The notes: a model not told the origin generated them from the sequence alone. A stretch of 64,000 bases of DNA from CAZKJL01 sp964553135 (GCA_964553135.1 CAZKJL010000001.1:124001-188000); one strand, 5' to 3'; shown: positions 27,062-35,935, numbered from the stretch's first letter. A program made the numbers and translations.

Positions 27062-28150
27062 TCAGGATTGTATCGGCGAAGACGCCAGGACGTCCAGGAT
27101 CACGGCGGCGGTTTTCTTCGCCGCATCGGAGGGAAAAACCGCATGCAGGGCGGTGCCGAGCCGCACCAATCGCGCCGCGTCCTTCAGGAGAGCGGCGATG
27201 CGTGCGGGAAGTTCTGCCAAGGCTTCTTGTGGCAAGTGTTCGACGGCTCCCGCAGTGGCAAGGCGCTCGGCATTGCGAACCTGGTGATCGTGAGCGACGC
27301 CTTCGAGCGGCACGACGATCGCGGGTTTCTTGAGCGCGCCGAGTTCGGCGAGGGTCCCTGCTCCTGCGCGCGTGACGGCGATGTCCGCGAGCGCGTAGAA
27401 GTGCGGCATTTCATCGTGTGCGTACGTGCGCGTGACGTACCTGGCATGAACGATGGACGTGGATTTTCCTTCGCCCGTGATGTGAATGATGTCGGCGAGA
27501 TCGATGAGATGCTTGAAATGTTGTTCGATCGCTTCGTTGAGCGCGACGGATCCCTGGCTGCCGCCCGTGACCAAAAGTACGGGGCGGCGACCGGAGAAAC
27601 CCGTGATGCGCTGACCTGCGGCACGCGAGCCTTCCAGAATCATCGGGCGAACGGGGTGCCCGGTTTGGACGGCCTTGGCCCGGAGCGATGTCGGCAACGT
27701 ATCGACGGGAAAGCCGGTGCAGATGCGCTTCGCGATCCGTCCGATGAGTCTGTCACTGAGGCTCGGCACGCTGTCCGAAACGTGGAGAACGAGGGGCACG
27801 CGCTTCATGAATGCGGCAAGGCACACCGGCACGCTGACGTAGCCGCCTTTGCTGAACACGAGCGACGGCTTCTCGCGAGTGATGATGCCGAGTGACTGGA
27901 AGAATGATGCGACGAAGAGAATCGGAAATGAAAAAATGCGAAGAGAAAGTCCGCGCGGAAATTTCCCGGCGTGCACCGTGCGATACTCCACGCCGGCGCG
28001 ATGCAACACGTCGATTTCCTCGGTGCGATGCGAACACACGAACACGGGGCGAACGGAGGAGTCGGCTGAGCGGAGTGCTTGCGCCACGGCCAGGGACGGG
28101 GTGATGTGCCCCATGCTTCCGCCGCCGCAAAAGAGGATGGTGGAGGGCAT
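27062..28150 (-). CDS. murG: UDP-GlcNAc:lipid I N-acetylglucosaminyltransferase
   Basis: 362 aa GT28 enzyme converting lipid I to lipid II. The N-terminal loop is ILFCGGGSMGHITPSLAVA (canonically GGTGGH); the donor-binding domain has LLVTGGSQGSVALNEAI and TRAGAGTLAELGALKKPAIVVPL. The start overlaps the ftsW stop by one base (TGATG), so the two are coupled and encode successive steps of septal wall synthesis. Confidence 0.95.
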   Translation of the reverse strand: MPSTILFCGGGSMGHITPSLAVAQALRSADSSVRPVFVCSHRTEEIDVLHRAGVEYRTVHAGKFPRGLSLRIFSFPILFVASFFQSLGIITREKPSLVFSKGGYVSVPVCLAAFMKRVPLVLHVSDSVPSLSDRLIGRIAKRICTGFPVDTLPTSLRAKAVQTGHPVRPMILEGSRAAGQRITGFSGRRPVLLVTGGSQGSVALNEAIEQHFKHLIDLADIIHITGEGKSTSIVHARYVTRTYAHDEMPHFYALADIAVTRAGAGTLAELGALKKPAIVVPLEGVAHDHQVRNAERLATAGAVEHLPQEALAELPARIAALLKDAARLVRLGTALHAVFPSDAAKKTAAVILDVLASSPIQS

Positions 28151-29361
28151 CAGGGCTGGATGAAGCGATGAAGCGTGCCGACGTGCGTCTGGCGGTTGCG
28201 CCTGCGGATGACGGCGTCTTCCTGCGTGGAGTGCATGGAAATGTTCAAGAGAATTCCGACCGCCGCGAGCGTGGAAAGCAACGATGAGCCGCCGTAGCTG
28301 ATGAAGGGGAGCGTGAGACCGGTGATGGGGAACAGCGACAGGTTCACGCAGATATTGAGGAGCGTCTGGAACGCGATGCAGGTGGTGATTCCCGTGGCGA
28401 CGAGCAAGCCGAACCGATCCGGAGCGTTGCGCGCGATGCGGAGTCCTCGGTACACGAAAATGCCGTACAGACCGAGCACGATGAGTAGGCGCAGAAAGCC
28501 AAGCTCCTCGGCCATGGCGGCGAAGATGGTGTCGGATTGCACCTCGGGCAAGTACCCGAATTTCTGAATCGATTTGCCGTAGCCGACGCCGAACAGTCCG
28601 CCCGAACCGATGGCGATGAGCGCTTGGTAGACCTGGAATCCGATGCCTTCGCGGTACGTGGTGTCCTCGGGATGGAAGAGGATGTGGAGGAAGACCGTGA
28701 AGCGGTTACGGATGTATTCCTTGTTGAGGATCACGGGAAGCCCGAGGAGTCCCGCCGACGCCGCGCCGAGCATGAGGTGGAAAATGTTTCCTCCGGCGAC
28801 GAAGAACATCACCGTGCCGATGACGGAGAAGACCAAGAAAGATCCGAGGTCGGGCTGGATGGCGACGAGAAACGTGGAAAGACAGAGGAGCACGACGAAC
28901 GGCACGAAGCCTTCCTTGAACGTCGCGATGGACGATTCTTTTTTCTGCAGCCATACGGCCATGTAGAAGACGAGTGTCATCTTCAGGAATTCCGACGGTT
29001 GAATGTTGAAGAAGCCCAAGTGCAACCAGCTTTGCGCCGTGCCGTAGTTGTTCCCGAGTCCCGGAATGAACAAGCTGATGAGGAGTGCCAGGTTGATGAG
29101 GAACAGCGTGCGGGCATGCTTCTGCCAGAAGTGATACGGAATGATGCTCGTGACGCAGAGAGCGCAGAGAGCCACGAGCATGTGTCCGAAGCTGCGCCAC
29201 AGGTAAAAGGCGTTGCTGGGAGCGACCCACGCACCGCTCTCCACGAAACGCTGCGTCAACTGGTAACTCTGGTACACCGAGACGCTCGCGATCATCGCCA
29301 GCCCGAAGAGGGACAGGCCGAGCGCGATACCGAGAAGGAGAAAGTCGGCTCTGCGAAACAT
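28150..29361 (-). CDS. ftsW: SEDS glycosyltransferase FtsW/RodA family
   Basis: 403 aa, about ten membrane helices. The family signature is visible in PEVQSDTIFAAMAEELGFL and in TGLTLPFISYGGSSLL. SEDS proteins polymerise lipid II with a partner class B PBP; linkage to murG favours FtsW over RodA. TATGAT lies eight bases before the ATG, back to back with the lspA promoter. No PBP gene is nearby. Confidence 0.93.
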   Translation of the reverse strand: MFRRADFLLLGIALGLSLFGLAMIASVSVYQSYQLTQRFVESGAWVAPSNAFYLWRSFGHMLVALCALCVTSIIPYHFWQKHARTLFLINLALLISLFIPGLGNNYGTAQSWLHLGFFNIQPSEFLKMTLVFYMAVWLQKKESSIATFKEGFVPFVVLLCLSTFLVAIQPDLGSFLVFSVIGTVMFFVAGGNIFHLMLGAASAGLLGLPVILNKEYIRNRFTVFLHILFHPEDTTYREGIGFQVYQALIAIGSGGLFGVGYGKSIQKFGYLPEVQSDTIFAAMAEELGFLRLLIVLGLYGIFVYRGLRIARNAPDRFGLLVATGITTCIAFQTLLNICVNLSLFPITGLTLPFISYGGSSLLSTLAAVGILLNISMHSTQEDAVIRRRNRQTHVGTLHRFIQP

Positions 29362-29369
29362 GGGCGCCC

Positions 29370-29428
29370 ATCATACCCCCGCGCGGATTGATCCTAAAGA
29401 AGCACGCGGAAGATCGTCTTGCTACACT
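29370..29428. promoter_or_regulatory. Divergent leaderless promoters of ftsW and lspA
   Basis: TATGAT (29370-29375, minus) is eight bases before the ftsW ATG. TACACT with an upstream TGC (29423-29428, plus) is seven bases before the lspA GTG. No ribosome-binding site exists on either side. Confidence 0.55.
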
Positions 29429-29435
29429 CTCCTTC

Positions 29436-29867
29436 GTGGTTCTCTTGATTCTCTCCGCCGGCGGCGCCTTGGTGGCATCGGTTCTTTCGGCGTGGGCGGC
29501 CGAAGGACTCGCGGCGCCGATCTTGCTGATCGGAACGTTCGTGCGCTTGTCGCTCACGCACAATCCGCACATCGCCTTCAGCATCGCCATCCCGAGTCCT
29601 TTGGAGGAGATCGTCATCGGCGGAGCGCTCATCGGCATTTGCGTCATGGCGTACCAAAGCAGACGAATCAAAATGAGTTCCGTGGGATTCGGACTCATCA
29701 TCGGCGGAGCGGTGGCCAACATCATCGACAGGTTGCGTGACGGGGCCGTGACCGACTTCATCGCCGTGGGAACATTTCCCGTATTCAATATCGCCGATTC
29801 CTGCATCACCGTAGGTGCGGTTATTCTCATTTTTGAGGCTTGGATGCGTCATAAAACACGGAATTGA
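29436..29867 (+). CDS. lspA: Lipoprotein signal peptidase (signal peptidase II)
   Basis: 143 aa with four membrane helices. Both catalytic-Asp motifs are present: GGAVANIIDRLRDGAVTDF and FNIADSCITVG; HNPHIAFSI matches the conserved first extracytoplasmic motif. It cleaves prolipoproteins before the lipid-modified Cys. The GTG at 29436 is chosen because TACACT lies seven bases upstream and the longer frame upstream is charged and overlaps that promoter. Confidence 0.92.
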   Translation: MVLLILSAGGALVASVLSAWAAEGLAAPILLIGTFVRLSLTHNPHIAFSIAIPSPLEEIVIGGALIGICVMAYQSRRIKMSSVGFGLIIGGAVANIIDRLRDGAVTDFIAVGTFPVFNIADSCITVGAVILIFEAWMRHKTRN

Positions 29868-29915
29868 CAGCCTGACAATTGTGCGGCGACGCGGGTTTCA
29901 GTATGCTCATCCCAT

Positions 29916-31289
29916 ATGGCGTCTTCACGCCGTGTTTCATCAGCATCGCGCACGGAAAAAGCGCTCCCCGACACGAGCGCCCGCTTCGTAAAAACCGTGA
30001 CCGATGCACGCACCTTCGACTCTATGAACATCCAGTATCGCATCAACGGCGGACGCCCCCTCGCGGGCACGGTGGAAATCGGCGGATCCAAGAACGCCGC
30101 GCTTCCGCTGCTCGCCGGTTCCGTGGTCTGCAAAGGAGACACGGTCTATAAGAACGTCCCGCGTCTCAGCGACATCGAGACGATGTGCCGCATTTTGGAA
30201 TTCCTCGGCGCAAAAGTTTCTCGCGACGGAACGACCATCACCGTGAACGCGGACACGATGCAAAGCAAAGCCATTCCGCACGATCTCGTCAGCAAGCTCC
30301 GCGGATGCATCGTGCTCCTCGGCCCGCTCCTTGCTCGTTTCGGCGAAGTGGAAATGGCCTACCCGGGCGGATGCGTGCTCGGCAAGCGCCCCGTGGGCGC
30401 ACACATCGACGCATTGGTGCAGATGGGAGCGAAGGACCTGAGCGATGACGACAAGCTCTTGCTGAAGGGGCCCATCAAGGCCACGCACGTGGTACTCCCC
30501 GAATTTTCCGTCACCGCCACGGAGAATATTCTCATGGCCGCCGCTCATTTGCCCGGCATCACGACCATCGAACTCGCCGCGGCCGAACCGCACGTGCAGG
30601 ACTGCTGCGAGTTCCTCGTGCGCCGCGGCGTCCGGGTGGACGGCATCGGCTCGCACACGCTCACCATTCACGGCAAGGCCGACCTCATGCCCGCCGCCGA
30701 CCACACGGTGATCCCGGATTACTTGGAAGCAGGCATCTTCATTCTGGGCGGTCTTCTCACGAAGGGAAACGTGACGGTGAAAAAAGCGCACTCATCGCAC
30801 CTCACGTCGTTCCTCGGTGCGCTGCGCCGCGCGGGCGCCTCGGTGACGGTGGATGCGAACGGCGACATTCACGCGGACGGACAAACGTCCGCGCTCACGG
30901 GCACGCGCATTCAGACGAACATCTTCCCCGGTTTCCCCACGGACTTGCAGGCACCGTTCGGCGTGCTCATGACGCAGGCCAAGGGCGTGAGCCGCATCTT
31001 CGAGGTGCTGTTCGAGGGCCGCATGGCGTACCTCTACGAACTGGAGAAGATGGGCGCCAGCATCGAAATCCTGAACTCGCACCAAGCACTCGTCATCGGC
31101 CCTTCCACGCTTCGCGGCAGACAAGTGGCAAGCAACGACATCCGCGCCGGCGCCGCGATGGTGCTCGCGGGTCTCATCGCCGAAGGAGAGACCATCGTCA
31201 CCGACGTCCGCTACATCGAGCGCGGCTACGACCGCCTGGAGGAAAAGCTCCGTGCGCTGGGCGCAGACATCGTCCGCGAGGAGAAGTAG
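29916..31289 (+). CDS. murA: UDP-N-acetylglucosamine 1-carboxyvinyltransferase
   Basis: First committed step of peptidoglycan synthesis. The core starts MNIQYRINGGRPLAGTVEIG at the ATG 30024 and has GGSKNAALPLL and the active-site loop YPGGCVLGKRPVG, with the PEP-binding (fosfomycin-sensitive) Cys. From 30024 the protein is 421 aa, the normal length. The ATG at 29916 would add a 36-residue Ser/Arg-rich extension and is placed eight bases after TATGCT like the other leaderless starts, so I annotate the longer form with the shorter as a real alternative. Confidence 0.95.
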   Translation: MASSRRVSSASRTEKALPDTSARFVKTVTDARTFDSMNIQYRINGGRPLAGTVEIGGSKNAALPLLAGSVVCKGDTVYKNVPRLSDIETMCRILEFLGAKVSRDGTTITVNADTMQSKAIPHDLVSKLRGCIVLLGPLLARFGEVEMAYPGGCVLGKRPVGAHIDALVQMGAKDLSDDDKLLLKGPIKATHVVLPEFSVTATENILMAAAHLPGITTIELAAAEPHVQDCCEFLVRRGVRVDGIGSHTLTIHGKADLMPAADHTVIPDYLEAGIFILGGLLTKGNVTVKKAHSSHLTSFLGALRRAGASVTVDANGDIHADGQTSALTGTRIQTNIFPGFPTDLQAPFGVLMTQAKGVSRIFEVLFEGRMAYLYELEKMGASIEILNSHQALVIGPSTLRGRQVASNDIRAGAAMVLAGLIAEGETIVTDVRYIERGYDRLEEKLRALGADIVREEK

Positions 31290-31325
31290 CCTCCACCCGC
31301 ACCCCCTGCTACACTCTCGCCCGTC

Positions 31326-31856
31326 ATGATGACCATCACCGCTTCCACAGGCGCCGCATGCACCGTCCAGACCTCGTCCGGATCGTTCGAGGTGTTCCCG
31401 GCCAAAGTCCCCAAGGACACCTGGGCGCTGCTCAGCCACCCGGAGGAAGACCTCAGCAACAAGAAGGCGGTGAGCTGGCCCGGTGAGTACGATTTCTCGG
31501 GCGTCACCGTCCGCGCCGTGGGGCAAGAAGCCGGTAAGCAAGTATCGTATCTGTGCGTCTCGGAAGGCCTCCGCCTCGCGGTCATCGATACGCCCGTGCT
31601 CGAGTGGACCGATGCCGAAATCGAGAAGCTCGGTGACGTGGACATCCTCGTCATCGGTGCCGACAACGCCAAGAAAGTCACGGCGGTCGTGGAGGCCGTG
31701 GACCCTCGCATCGTCGTTCTCTTCAAAGTAAAAGATGGTGACATGGCGGCCGTGGCCAAGGCCTGCGGCATGAGCTCGGTGCAGACGACGGCCGAACTCA
31801 AGCTGAAGCCGAGCACGCTCCCCCAGGACTCGCGCCAGGTCGTGGTTCTTGGCTAA
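31326..31856 (+). CDS. Degenerate metallo-beta-lactamase-fold protein
   Basis: 176 aa. The segment AVSWPGEYDFSGVTVRAVG resembles the PGEY motif of the UlaG-like lactamase B_3 family, followed by a beta-rich VDILVIGADNAKKV segment. The metal-binding HxHxDH is absent, so hydrolase activity is unlikely. TACACT with an upstream TGC precedes the ATG by ten bases. The family call is tentative; the gene itself is well supported by codon pattern and its position between murA and the tRNA. Confidence 0.5.
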   Translation: MMTITASTGAACTVQTSSGSFEVFPAKVPKDTWALLSHPEEDLSNKKAVSWPGEYDFSGVTVRAVGQEAGKQVSYLCVSEGLRLAVIDTPVLEWTDAEIEKLGDVDILVIGADNAKKVTAVVEAVDPRIVVLFKVKDGDMAAVAKACGMSSVQTTAELKLKPSTLPQDSRQVVVLG

Positions 31857-31905
31857 ATTCATCGGAATGCTGAATAATGAAAACGCCGCTCTTTTGTGAC
31901 GCTCA

Positions 31906-31980
31906 GGTTCCGTAGTTCAATGGATAGAACGACCCTCTCCTAAGGGGTAGATGCAGGTTCAACTCCCGCCGGGACCACCA
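31906..31980 (+). tRNA. tRNA-Arg (CCT anticodon)
   Basis: 75 bases with encoded CCA. Acceptor GGTTCCG pairs with CGGGACC; D arm GTTC/GAAC; anticodon stem ACCCT/GGGGT with loop CTCCTAA, anticodon CCT at 31939-31941, reading AGG. The T stem (GCAGG/CCCGC) has one A-C mismatch and the variable loop is four bases, both slightly unusual. Confidence 0.93.
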
Positions 31981-32014
31981 TAAATATTACTCCATTCCGG
32001 AGATCACAATATAA

Positions 32015-32434
32015 CTAAGTGCAACACTCTGAACATTGTCCGAGAATTTCGCTGATATGATGAGAAGCTCTGAAGCCAGCCGCCTTTGCTATACGATTTT
32101 CCTCGTGGCACAGCTTCTTATCTGAAAATTCTTCGACTTTTCCGCAGCTTTTACAACTCAAAAATCCATGATGGCCTTCTGTGTTCGGCATGGAGCACAG
32201 AGTAAATCCTCCGGAACTCGGGTGCTTATGGATGATGCCCAGCCCTTCAAATGTCTTGAGCGTGCGGTACACGGTAATGAGGTTCACCGCCGCTTTTTTC
32301 TTTTTGATTCGCTCGTAAATCTCACGATGTGTAATGGGTTTTTTTGACATCATCAATGCATCAAGGATCAATCTTCTTGGCTGCGTATCGTGCAAGTGCA
32401 GGCTCTTGATGAGTTTCTGGTAGTCACGATTCAT
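32015..32434 (-). CDS. Fur-family metalloregulator
   Basis: 139 aa. Winged helix with the recognition segment VNLITVYRTLKTFEGLGIIH; two structural zinc CxxC pairs (CKSCGKVEEF and CSECC near the C-terminus) and the EGHHGFLSC sensing region. Whether it is Fur, Zur or PerR cannot be settled, since this depends on few residues. The ATG at 32434 is six bases after TATATT, and an imperfect inverted repeat covering the -35 region may be its own operator. Its neighbours include a Cys/His-rich protein, a possible target. Confidence 0.9.
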   Translation of the reverse strand: MNRDYQKLIKSLHLHDTQPRRLILDALMMSKKPITHREIYERIKKKKAAVNLITVYRTLKTFEGLGIIHKHPSSGGFTLCSMPNTEGHHGFLSCKSCGKVEEFSDKKLCHEENRIAKAAGFRASHHISEILGQCSECCT

Positions 32435-32440
32435 GAAGCA

Positions 32441-32478
32441 AATATAGGGATGACACAATAAATGTGCAATTTTTGTCA
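32441..32478 (-). promoter_or_regulatory. Leaderless promoter and candidate operator of the Fur-family gene
   Basis: TATATT (32441-32446) ends six bases before the ATG; a weak -35, TTGCAC, is 17 bases further up. An imperfect inverted repeat with TGACA/TGTCA ends at 32451-32478 covers the -35 and would suit autoregulation. Confidence 0.4.
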
Positions 32479-32481
32479 TAT

Positions 32482-34581
32482 TCATGCGGCAAGATGTACG
32501 GATTCGGGCGTTTCTTTGAACGCTTCGACACCCGCCTGCGCCTGGAGAGTCGGGGAATCATCGGCTTCATCCGCACATTCCATCGTCGATACTTCTCCGG
32601 ATAATGTTTCGAGCACCATCCGTTTTCTCAACGAACCCCGCAGCTGTGCAATGGCTGCAGCATTTCCCAAGGGAACGACTTGCACTTCAAATTCGTCTGC
32701 CATGTCGTCTACGGGTTTCTGTCCCGATGTTTCTCCATAGAGAGTCTCCTGCATGGCTATCCGCTTCTGAAGGATGCCCCGTGTACGTGGAATGGAATCA
32801 GTATGTTCGGGATCGTCATTTTGTTCCGGCACGTCCATGACTTCCCCTTTCTCTTCTTCCACTTCTCGCAGCATTTCCATATCGATCTCCTCTGATTCTC
32901 TGTCCTCGTCTTCCATATGCAAATGAAGATCTTTCAGGGTAACGCCAATGGACGACAAGGCACTCTCAAATTTATCCCACACCTGGGGTATCTGCCGAAC
33001 TTTCATGGCGGCACGCCGACTTGCATCACTGGCGAGAATAATACGAATGGCATCTCGGGGATTTTGGCTCAATTCCAATTCTCTCATCGATCGCTGAATG
33101 TCGACGTCGCCTTCCAGAAAACTGCAGAGAGCAAAAATGAATGGCATCAGCTTGTCCTGACGATTCGAAAGAAGAGCCTCCATTTTCTGCGATTCAGCAA
33201 GTCTGCGTATGCGGTCACCGCCTGCCTTGAGCCGATGCTGACCAATGGCCGTGGCCAGCGACGGCATGACGTCGTCCCAGTCGACCGCTCCAAACTTTTG
33301 CTGCAAGCGGCCGTCAACCGACGGATCTTTTCGTTTCAAGGCTGAGCTGAGAGAAGGTGAAAGATGTGCAACTTTTATGCGCGAAATACTGGCTTGTGCC
33401 TCGATATCTTCCTTGGGTGACTGCGTGTCGGCTTTTTCTTCGGTACGCTGCTCATGAGAAAAACGATGCCATGCGAGACGCAATAGGCTTTCTGCATATG
33501 TTCGATGCGTACGTAGCAATTCCTTGTGGGGACTTTGTTCGGAGAATTGCCGCATAAACTCCTCCAATCGTTTGGGCGGCTCTTTTGGACCCGGTTTCCA
33601 TGCTGCAATCGTTTTTTCGATGATCGCCACCTCCGCTTTCGCTTGTGCGTTTTCCCGAATCTTATTCTTTTGCTGCCAGACGACATGCAGCGTCGGCATG
33701 AGCGACAATGCATACGCTTGCAGTGTTTTGGGAAGGCTTTCAGGCTTCGCATGTTCTTGAAAAAATTTCTCCAAACGCTTCATCATCGCCGATGAAAACA
33801 CCCGCACGTCCTTGAATGATTCCTCGTCTATGTCAGCGGGTTTCAGCGAGGACATGGAACGGTCAGCCGCCATGCTTTTGAGTTTTGAGAGGGTTTCCGC
33901 ATATGCTTTCTGCAGATTGCGGTATTCCTTTTCGAAATGAGGGTCGACTGTTTGCCTCGAAACGTCACATCGTTTTTTGTCGTTTGGCGCGTACTTCACG
34001 TACTCATCTTTCAAGTCGGAGGCATTCTTGATGCGGCTGGGATCAAAGATGAGATTTTTTTGCCAGAGAGCGGCCCGTGTGAACAGAGCGTCTGTTTCTT
34101 TCCGGTCGCGTTCGGCCATGGACTTTGCGATGACTGCACATATGTGTCCGAGTTGCGGGGCCAAGACTTTGAAAAAAGGAGCATGGTGTGAATGAGCCCG
34201 GAGATAGGCGGCTTTCACCGCATCGGGCGTGTCAAAAGTCATGGAGTTCTGCGGTGCTTGAACGGACCATTCCTGCAGAGACTTGGAGATGATGACAATA
34301 TCCTCCTCCATTGATTCTGTGCGCATCGGCTTGCCGCGCAGGGGTTTTGACTTGAGGTCGATCGTGGCAAGGGGTTTGCCGTGCAGGGGTTTCGATGTGA
34401 GATCAATCGTACCGAGCGGTTTCCCAACCAACGGTTTCACCGGAACTTCGGGCATTCTGGCGCCCATCAATGCCTTCATCGCGCCTTGTACACCCTCTCT
34501 TGCCCCACTGACTTCCAATGAAGGACGCGGTGATTCCCGCGTCACTTCATCGGTTTCAGGGGACTCGAGTGAGCGTGCCAT
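32482..34581 (-). CDS. Hypothetical protein with internal repeats (699 aa)
   Basis: No family recognised and no signal peptide or membrane helix. Near residues 45-92 a 15-residue unit is repeated 2.5 times (KPLVGKPLGTIDLTS, KPLHGKPLATIDLKS, KPLRGKPM). Near the C-terminus a second repeat occurs (RGILQKRIAMQETLYGETS and RGSLRKRMVLETLSGEVS) separated by an acidic, Pro-poor segment. The middle is helical and charged. Its stop lies 47 bases before the Fur-family ATG on the same strand. DNA here is visibly less GC-rich than the flanking core genes. Linear motif repeats suggest protein-protein binding. Confidence 0.6.
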   Translation of the reverse strand: MARSLESPETDEVTRESPRPSLEVSGAREGVQGAMKALMGARMPEVPVKPLVGKPLGTIDLTSKPLHGKPLATIDLKSKPLRGKPMRTESMEEDIVIISKSLQEWSVQAPQNSMTFDTPDAVKAAYLRAHSHHAPFFKVLAPQLGHICAVIAKSMAERDRKETDALFTRAALWQKNLIFDPSRIKNASDLKDEYVKYAPNDKKRCDVSRQTVDPHFEKEYRNLQKAYAETLSKLKSMAADRSMSSLKPADIDEESFKDVRVFSSAMMKRLEKFFQEHAKPESLPKTLQAYALSLMPTLHVVWQQKNKIRENAQAKAEVAIIEKTIAAWKPGPKEPPKRLEEFMRQFSEQSPHKELLRTHRTYAESLLRLAWHRFSHEQRTEEKADTQSPKEDIEAQASISRIKVAHLSPSLSSALKRKDPSVDGRLQQKFGAVDWDDVMPSLATAIGQHRLKAGGDRIRRLAESQKMEALLSNRQDKLMPFIFALCSFLEGDVDIQRSMRELELSQNPRDAIRIILASDASRRAAMKVRQIPQVWDKFESALSSIGVTLKDLHLHMEDEDRESEEIDMEMLREVEEEKGEVMDVPEQNDDPEHTDSIPRTRGILQKRIAMQETLYGETSGQKPVDDMADEFEVQVVPLGNAAAIAQLRGSLRKRMVLETLSGEVSTMECADEADDSPTLQAQAGVEAFKETPESVHLAA

Positions 34582-34625
34582 CGAAAGAAATCTGGTTCAC
34601 CGAATAAAAACTCAATGGCTATCAC

Positions 34626-34901
34626 TTACACATCGTGGCGATGTCCTGCCTCCACATGCATGCAATGACCGACGCACGGCAGAAGCTGATTTCTGATTTC
34701 CGCTTCGACGCTCCCAAGCGTCGTCTCGACGACGGTTCCTCCTTTCCTGCATTCAAACTGCCCGGTTTCCATGTTGTAGGTGTGATTTGAATTGCAACCA
34801 TGGCCCACATGGCCTCCCTGTTGGCAGAGGTGCGTAGGCTTTCCATGGCATGAAAAGTCAAAATGATCCACTTTTTCTCCACAGGTACAAATAAGAGTCA
34901 T
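34626..34901 (-). CDS. Cys/His-rich small protein, putative metal binder
   Basis: 91 aa with 8 Cys and about 12 His: ICTCGEKV, CHGKPTHLCQQ, GHVGHGC, FECRKGG, PCVGHCMH and a His-rich tail GHRHDV. No family is recognised; composition suggests a zinc-ribbon or metal-buffering protein. TATAAC lies 11 bases before the ATG at 34901, and a perfect 10-bp inverted repeat lies just upstream of it. A Fur-family gene two genes downstream fits metal-dependent control, but this is inference. Confidence 0.5.
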   Translation of the reverse strand: MTLICTCGEKVDHFDFSCHGKPTHLCQQGGHVGHGCNSNHTYNMETGQFECRKGGTVVETTLGSVEAEIRNQLLPCVGHCMHVEAGHRHDV

Positions 34902-34912
34902 GACGGGTGGGG

Positions 34913-34956
34913 GTTATAAAATGCAAAACTTTTGCAAATTTATAGTATTTGCAAAA
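34913..34956 (-). promoter_or_regulatory. Promoter plus palindromic operator of the Cys/His-rich gene
   Basis: TATAAC (34913-34918, minus). Upstream, TTTTGCAAAT (34930-34939) and ATTTGCAAAA (34947-34956) form a perfect 10-bp inverted repeat with 7-base centre; TGCAAAA/TTTTGCA at 34922-34936 makes a second, overlapping one. The remaining 35 kb gap (34957-35204) shows only AT-rich sequence and nothing I can name. Confidence 0.45.
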
Positions 34957-35204
34957 TGCATGCAAGTCAAAAAGAACAGTATTTTTTACCTTTCGATCAT
35001 CTGCGAAGGCCGAAGCGCGATGGTCTCATGCAACTGATTCGACCGATTTTTTATCCTTTCCACCATTCGACTCGCCATGCTCGTTGATGGTTCTCGATTC
35101 GCTCGGGCCATTTTTTATCCGCCACGAGGCGAATGACCCTGTGCGGAGTCGAAGGGCCACGCAGACTTTTGAACAGCGCGATTTACTGATAGACTATTAC
35201 ATGT

Positions 35205-35210
35205 TATAAC
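35205..35210 (+). promoter_or_regulatory. Extended -10 TGTTATAAC, leaderless
   Basis: TATAAC with TGn upstream lies seven bases before the ATG at 35218. Confidence 0.55.
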
Positions 35211-35217
35211 ATACTTA

Positions 35218-35841
35218 ATGACTCAAAAAAATAAGCCCGAAAAGCAGCCACAGACTCCGGCAACACCGGTGCCCCGGCCTCCTCAACCTCCCACACCATC
35301 CTTGCCGAAATCCGTAGGCGGGACTCGGCCTCAGATTGTGCAAATATTCGGGCCGCGCCCTCCGCCCCCACCCATTCCACGCGAGAAGCAGGTGGTGGCT
35401 CCCCCCGCCGCAAACGGCTCCCATGAATATCCTGAGCGCGAACAAAAAATAGGCGGTGTGACCGTCACGAAAGACACGCCCCTTGGTCTATTGATGGTTA
35501 GCGCCTCGGATATTCCGATGGAGGATTTTCGCGGTCCGATAACGATACGAAATTTGGACGAATGCTTCGTCATCGAACGCACGACGGACGCAAAGGGATC
35601 GTACTGCAGCCTCAGGCCCAGAAATATGGTCGTTGCCAATGGCAAGCTTGTTCCAGCACATTCTTTTGCGGTTGATGCGGTGCCGACCGGCGGAAGCATG
35701 TATTATTCGAAAAAGGATGACCTCGCCATTGCTGTAGTAACCGTGGAAGATTTGGAAGTATGCTTGCTCGTGACGAATAGAATTGGCCGCAAAACATACT
35801 CGGGCAGAGAAGTTTCGGAAATGTACAAATCTGACTCTTAG
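35218..35841 (+). CDS. Proline-rich N-terminus protein of unknown function
   Basis: 207 aa. Residues 5-60 are Pro-rich and disordered (TPATPVPRPPQPPTPSLP, FGPRPPPPPIPRE), followed by a ~140-residue mixed alpha/beta domain (GGVTVTKDTPLGLLMVSASD, then VTVEDLEVCLLVTNRIGRKT). There is no signal peptide. No family recognised. The ATG at 35218 is fixed by the adjacent promoter. Confidence 0.6.
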   Translation: MTQKNKPEKQPQTPATPVPRPPQPPTPSLPKSVGGTRPQIVQIFGPRPPPPPIPREKQVVAPPAANGSHEYPEREQKIGGVTVTKDTPLGLLMVSASDIPMEDFRGPITIRNLDECFVIERTTDAKGSYCSLRPRNMVVANGKLVPAHSFAVDAVPTGGSMYYSKKDDLAIAVVTVEDLEVCLLVTNRIGRKTYSGREVSEMYKSDS

Positions 35842-35935
35842 ATGCTGCTCGACTCGTTAGGGGAAACGTTTTTGAAATATTGAAATGGCATGAGGATCAA
35901 TCACGAAAGCCTTTTTGGCATACAATGGATTCCAT

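Noticed and set aside
25697..27895. 732-aa open frame opposite gltX, cyclophilin and murG
   Set aside because: It crosses three real genes and their terminator, so it is an artefact of high GC.
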